Shown one piece after another: positions 44,485-44,882 of a stretch of 44,882 bases of DNA. The notes beneath the pieces are model-generated. The model saw nothing but the letters and a program-made list of their open reading frames with translations. It did no database searches and was not told the origin of the DNA. The translations under genes and the position numbers were made by a program. Origin of the DNA: an uncultured Desulfofustis sp. (GTDB lineage Bacteria > Desulfobacterota > Desulfobulbia > Desulfobulbales > Desulfocapsaceae); assembly GCA_905479735.1 (NCBI GenBank), contig CAJQNS010000059.1, positions 1-44,882 on the forward strand. The letters are read 5' to 3'. Position 1 is the first letter of the stretch. Each line of letters starts with the position of its first letter.

Positions 44485-44882
44485 TTAGATTTGGTGGATT
44501 ATCCGTGGACGTGGAAGCGGGTACTTCTTACTGACAATTCTCTCAAAGTAATCCCATATCACTATTCCTCTATGACTTCGTTTGCTCAGCCAATACTGCC
44601 ATGCACGTTTAACATGATGAAGTACATTACCGAGTGCTCTGGAATTGTGCCGCACTGCATAGTACTGATAGTGACCACGAAGCTTAACGCACAGAGCCTT
44701 ATGCTGCTCCTTCAGCGGTTCGTGACGATTGTGGCGACACCACTGCCAGACGGCTTTTACAAAACGACTTACACGCTTGCCCATTGTCTTCTTCTTAATC
44801 ACCCAGTTACCTTGGCGTGATTTCGACCAGAAGTGAGTAAAACCAAGAAAAGCAAAGGTGCTGTTGCGTTTAGCCTTATCGT
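44485..44882 (-). CDS. ltrA: Group II intron reverse transcriptase/maturase, C-terminal fragment
   Basis: 131 codons are visible and the frame is open to the window edge. The text reads FLGFTHFWSKSRQGNWVIKK, then KAVWQWCRHNRHEPLKEQHK, KLRGHYQYYAVRHNSRAL and the typical ending KKYPLPRPRIIHQI. This is the maturase (X) domain and C-terminal tail of group II intron-encoded proteins, which help splice and mobilise the intron. The reverse-transcriptase domain lies beyond the window. The stop is about 80 nt before domain V, as expected for an ORF in domain IV. Confidence 0.92.
   Translation of the reverse strand, partial: DKAKRNSTFAFLGFTHFWSKSRQGNWVIKKKTMGKRVSRFVKAVWQWCRHNRHEPLKEQHKALCVKLRGHYQYYAVRHNSRALGNVLHHVKRAWQYWLSKRSHRGIVIWDYFERIVSKKYPLPRPRIIHQI

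Larger units (their letters stand above)
44336..44882 (-). mobile_element. Group II intron, 3' part (runs off window)
   Basis: It includes the maturase C terminus, a domain V hairpin and a domain VI-like hairpin (GGCGCCAG/CTGGTGCC at about 44343-44362). The 3' splice end is placed near 44336, after TTTACCC; the exact base is uncertain. The 5' part lies outside the window. Confidence 0.8.

Overview
The window looks like a chromosomal stretch from a bacterium of the Desulfobacterota (Desulfobulbales-like sulfate-reducer relatives are my best guess). Pointers are two genes with in-frame UGA that read as selenoproteins, a rubredoxin, an NtrC-type sigma-54 regulator, an RRM-type RNA-binding protein next to a cold-shock gene, an SdhA/FrdA-SdhB/FrdB pair, perR-katG oxygen defence, and many small interspersed repeats. 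The lineage is an inference; no rRNA or other decisive marker is present. I saw no tRNA, rRNA or CRISPR array.

Layout. 1-6.3 kb: lipoprotein start, DUF1801 protein, orphan sigma-54 response regulator behind a flavodoxin-like FMN reductase (minus strand), then an asparaginase-domain protein, an AI-2E-family permease and TrkH (plus strand). 6.4-9.9 kb: cspA-like and RRM genes, Nudix hydrolase, PAS protein, and dimethylargininase behind a possible 38-codon ORF. 10-14.3 kb: two overlapping CBS-domain genes, an FKBP/SlyD-like isomerase and a cNMP-GAF-PP2C phosphatase. 14.8-19.6 kb: exported small protein, exported PIMT-like methyltransferase overlapping a large spermidine-synthase-like membrane protein, bounded by two nearly identical 145-bp MITE-like elements. 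19.9-23.1 kb: perR-katG with a palindromic candidate operator, and a CsaA-like tRNA-binding protein. 23.1-24.4 kb: REP-like palindrome, decayed ABC permease and TPR protein. 24.4-28.4 kb: sdhB, sdhA, tag and a selenocysteine peroxiredoxin-like gene. 28.5-33.1 kb: GGDEF protein, N-formylglutamate amidohydrolase family, and RhlE helicase. 33.3-38 kb: exported protein plus exported amidohydrolase, a second selenoprotein with two zinc ribbons, YdhR-like protein, two lipoproteins and glutaminyl cyclase. 38.3-44 kb: a candidate sigma-54-driven small RNA, sulfite-oxidase-like molybdoenzyme, rubredoxin, NAD(P)-binding protein, an unrecognised 314-aa protein and IlvA. The right edge is the 3' part of a group II intron with its maturase C terminus.

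Themes. Oxidative stress and redox: PerR, KatG, Sec-peroxiredoxin, rubredoxin, FMN reductase. RNA and cold adaptation: Csp, RRM, RhlE, CsaA; the RRM and rhlE genes carry the same ~78-nt element just upstream. Signalling: sigma-54 regulator, PAS, GGDEF, CBS and PP2C proteins. The strongest non-routine results are the two UGA-interrupted genes, each followed after exactly 16 nt by the loop of a near-identical hairpin (SECIS), the sigma-54-promoter/terminator pair enclosing a ~130-nt transcript, and the element shared by rrm and rhlE.
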